From IMG/VR virus record IMGVR_UViG_3300031523_000011, positions 1 to 22,002 of that record: a stretch of 22,002 bases of DNA. One strand, written 5' to 3'. The stretch comes from a virus. Below are positions 20,361 to 22,002 of the stretch, piece by piece. Position 1 is the first letter of the stretch. The number at the start of each line of letters is the position of its first letter. Position numbers and translations under genes: made by a program. Below the pieces are notes generated by a model, which ran no database searches, was not told where the DNA came from, and worked only from the letters and a program-made list of their open reading frames with translations.

Positions 20361-20374
20361 GGGCAGTGATGCCC
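20361..20374 (+). repeat. GNRA hairpin element E6
   Basis: GGGCAGTGATGCCC, perfect, 11 nt after the last gene of the rightward operon. Here no gene follows on the same strand, so it is the only copy not placed before a ribosome-binding site. It lies in the gap between converging operons and could also help stop transcription, but no T-run follows it on the plus strand. Confidence 0.85.
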
Positions 20375-20385
20375 CATACCTACCT

Positions 20386-20907
20386 TTAGTTATCTTTCAT
20401 CCCGTCTTTTGTTTTACTGCCAAGAGATGAACCAAAATGAAAGCTTGTAACCTGTTGGCGCTCGGTAATTAGCGCGCCTATAAAAACGCCAATCAGGTTG
20501 CTTACTACTGCAAGCAATGCCCCTAGCTCGCTCATGAAATACGCTGCCAGCAAATTCACCACAGTCATAAGCGCGATAATTGGCAAATTCCAAACCATTA
20601 TGCGCCACGCAATCTTATCGGCCATTTTGTGTGAAGTTTTGTATTGCTCACTGGCGCGTTGCCGCGACTGCTCGTCTAATCTTTCAAGCACGGTCTCGCT
20701 TTCCATAACCGCCATTTCAAACTTAAAAGCTAATTGCGGGTCAAGCATAAGCTTTGCAGTCGACTCGTCAATGCTCTTGCTATCTGTCACTGACTGCGCG
20801 ATCTCGGCAATTGTGCTGCCGATCTTATCGGCTTTGCTGTCGTCGTCGCCAAACAAGCTGATGATTTTTGGGGCGAATTGTAATAATGCTAATATTGCTG
20901 GAGCCAT
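20386..20907 (-). CDS. Holin-like protein (3-TM type)
   Basis: 173 aa from the ATG at 20907, one base after the endolysin stop. A hydrophobic N-terminal helix (MAPAILALLQFAPKIISLFG) is followed by a charged helical middle and two strong membrane segments near the C-terminus (IMVWNLPIIALMTVVNLLAA and a second, ALLAVVSNLIGVFIGALI). The segment KIAWRIMVWNLPI and the tail GSSLGSK resemble the phage 3TM holin family, in which the protein forms holes that release endolysin or depolarise the membrane. The order holin after endolysin is less usual but known. Extensions upstream of 20907 overlap the endolysin gene and are not needed. Confidence 0.75.
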   Translation of the reverse strand: MAPAILALLQFAPKIISLFGDDDSKADKIGSTIAEIAQSVTDSKSIDESTAKLMLDPQLAFKFEMAVMESETVLERLDEQSRQRASEQYKTSHKMADKIAWRIMVWNLPIIALMTVVNLLAAYFMSELGALLAVVSNLIGVFIGALITERQQVTSFHFGSSLGSKTKDGMKDN

Positions 20908-20908
20908 T

Positions 20909-21343
20909 TTATTTACCCACAATCGTGATCTTGTTTTCATAATTAGCACAAGCTATGTGCAGCCAACTTACGTCTTTTTCAATAACGACAGAATGCGGCA
21001 ACTCAGCACCGCCGTTAATTATATCATTCCGCACCTGGTCTGCAGTCACGTCTCTAAATATCATATCAAGCGCATTACCAAAAGTGTGTTGACTGTAGGG
21101 GCGGAACCACCTTGATTCAGGCGTGCGTATTCCGCACCACTCTCTTAGCTTGTAAACCTCGATGACCGAATCCCCGAGCCCGTAGGTGTTTATAAATGCT
21201 GGCCCGTAAGTCTCCCGCAGTAGATCCGCTAATTCTAAAACCTTGGGGTTTAGGAGGTGCAGCGCCTTCTCTCCCCGTTCCGCGAACATTTGCGGCGGCA
21301 CTAGCTCGTGAGCTGCAAAATATTTTGGCTTGTATTGAAGCAT
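20909..21343 (-). CDS. Endolysin, peptidase M15 type
   Basis: 144 aa from the ATG at 21343; a TTG three codons upstream is possible and neither has a strong ribosome-binding site, so translation is probably coupled to the preceding gene. The metal-binding signature of M15-type peptidases is clear: SQHTFGNALD (H86 and D93, the HxxxxxxD motif) and SWLHI (H129). This family cuts peptide cross-links in peptidoglycan (D-Ala-D-Ala or L-Ala-D-Glu bonds). No signal peptide is visible, so export would depend on the holin encoded next. Length is usual for a single-domain phage lysozyme of this class. Confidence 0.85.
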   Translation of the reverse strand: MLQYKPKYFAAHELVPPQMFAERGEKALHLLNPKVLELADLLRETYGPAFINTYGLGDSVIEVYKLREWCGIRTPESRWFRPYSQHTFGNALDMIFRDVTADQVRNDIINGGAELPHSVVIEKDVSWLHIACANYENKITIVGK

Positions 21344-21344
21344 A

Positions 21345-21866
21345 TCAGTCAACCGTGTCTGCGAGTGAAGTCATTAAGTTTTTAGCGCCCGAAACATCGA
21401 CGCCGATGTACTGAAAAACGCCGTAGACGATTATTACGACCACGCCCATGATGCCGACTTGAACAATTTTATTGTTAAAAAACTCAGCCAGCAGCCGTGG
21501 CGCCGGGACTCGCGACGGCAAGTCTTTTGCGATTGCGACGCCGGTCTCAAGCGCGACGATTCGCCCATACTTCTCTTTTCCCTGTGCTCGCAGGGTAGCA
21601 ATTGCGCCGGCCACCTCTCCATGACGCAACAGCTGCGCGTCCAATTTACCGTCTATTCGCTCAATAATCGCGCTTATGTTGGAGATTGCGCCGTTATGAT
21701 CCGACTGCAATTGCTGCATCACGCTTACTTTCGAAGCAACTTCGGCAAGAACCTTGTCTTGACGATTGTTGTTTTCCGCCGCTTCGGCTGCATGATCTAG
21801 CAGAGCTTGATGCAGAGGCTCCGCAGCTAATTTTATCACGTCATGAATTTCAGCGCTTACAGTCAT
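21345..21866 (-). CDS. Membrane-anchored coiled-coil protein, lysis region
   Basis: 173 aa. Residues about 1-120 are helical and coiled-coil-like (EAAENNNRQDKVLAEVASKV, and ISNISAIIERIDGKLDAQLL), and one membrane segment lies near the C-terminus (IVQVGIMGVVVIIVYGVFQY, about 135-155). It has no signal peptide or lipobox, so a classical spanin is not supported. It may be an accessory lysis or holin-like protein, or a virion membrane-interacting protein. Its stop precedes the endolysin ATG by one base, and its start lies in the duplicated junction element. Function unknown. Confidence 0.65.
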   Translation of the reverse strand: MTVSAEIHDVIKLAAEPLHQALLDHAAEAAENNNRQDKVLAEVASKVSVMQQLQSDHNGAISNISAIIERIDGKLDAQLLRHGEVAGAIATLRAQGKEKYGRIVALETGVAIAKDLPSRVPAPRLLAEFFNNKIVQVGIMGVVVIIVYGVFQYIGVDVSGAKNLMTSLADTVD

Positions 21867-21897
21867 ACTCTCACCACTCTATGTAAAAATTATGTCA
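21860..21897 (-). repeat. Duplicated junction element, copy 2
   Basis: 38 nt on the minus strand that match 4495-4533 (core TTTTTACATAGA and then TGGT.AG.GTATGACTG) with three substitutions and one missing base. Here the left part is not coding: the reading frame ending in ...IIFT-TAG has a stop 16 codons earlier, and the preceding gene ends at 21907. It precedes the 173-aa lysis-region gene. Confidence 0.75.
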
Positions 21898-21906
21898 GCG
21901 GGTATT

Positions 21907-22002
21907 TCATGCAGGCTGGCTTTCAGCTAAGTGAGCCACATACGCTGCTATCAACTCAGGCGTATGCGCTACGGCAGCAATTGCTTGTACGTCTGCACAC
22001 TC
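21907..22002 (-). CDS. C-terminal end of an unknown gene (truncated by window)
   Basis: The last 31 codons of a minus-strand gene are visible, reading ECADVQAIAAVAHTPELIAA and ending AHLAESQPA with TGA at 21907-21909. The piece is Ala-rich and helical. It runs off the right edge, so family and length cannot be judged; its position upstream of the lysis genes suggests a late gene. Confidence 0.55.
   Translation of the reverse strand, partial: ECADVQAIAAVAHTPELIAAYVAHLAESQPA

Noticed and set aside
20350-20385. Bidirectional terminator between converging operons
   Set aside because: The hairpin is present (element E6) but neither strand has a proper T-run after it, only TTT on the minus side. 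I list it as a repeat and not as a terminator.
21345-21866. Classical inner-membrane spanin or Rz-type call for the 173-aa lysis-region protein
   Set aside because: The membrane segment is near the C-terminus, not the N-terminus, and there is no partner lipoprotein frame with a lipobox visible within or next to it.

Overview
This window is part of a tailed, double-stranded DNA bacteriophage (or prophage) genome. Evidence: a packaging and head block (small and large terminase, DUF4055 portal, Mu gpF-like head morphogenesis protein), a lysis block (holin-like protein, M15-type endolysin), a replication block with lambda O/P-like genes plus NinB and NinG, and a recombination block (Bet/RecT annealing protein, YqaJ-type exonuclease, SSB, RdgC). 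NinB/NinG, RdgC, DUF1289 and the Gp49-type protein point to a proteobacterial host, most likely a gammaproteobacterium; this is inferred from gene families only. I see no host gene, integrase, CI-type repressor, tRNA or CRISPR array, so whether the phage is temperate cannot be decided here.

Layout. (1) 1-6803, minus strand: virion genes, read leftward from three hypothetical structural genes (one with collagen-like repeats) through small terminase, large terminase, portal and gpF-like protein to a truncated scaffold-like gene at the left edge. (2) 6804-7174: no convincing gene. It holds a candidate late promoter, about 250 nt of leader, an intrinsic terminator and a second (extended -10) promoter, an arrangement reminiscent of late-gene antitermination control. 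(3) 7175-11631, minus strand: a tightly overlapping replication/nin-like operon that starts with a small HTH (Cro-like) protein, then O-like initiator with embedded iterons, P-like protein, several small membrane or Cys-rich proteins, DUF1289, NinB, NinG and a Gp49-like protein. (4) 11632-11874: a divergent control region with good sigma70-type promoters on both strands. (5) 11875-20349, plus strand: an early operon with small unknown genes, the recombination cassette, HNH-like protein, RdgC, a pentapeptide-repeat/DUF6378 fusion, a run of very small overlapping genes and a terminal AP2 plus HTH protein. (6) 20386-22002, minus strand: the lysis cassette, converging on the early operon.

How it may work together. 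The two early operons diverge from one control region: leftward for replication, rightward for recombination and host takeover. Late genes would read leftward from about 6.8 kb and, if the map is circular or permuted, wrap round to end with the lysis genes at 20386.

The most unusual signals lie outside the proteins. A 14-nt hairpin element (GGGCA-GTGA-TGCCC, a GNRA tetraloop) occurs six times just after stop codons of early genes, always in transcript-sense orientation. A ribosome-binding/stop/start junction motif recurs through the small-gene arrays. A region of about 38 bp is duplicated in front of the small terminase gene and the first complete lysis-block gene.
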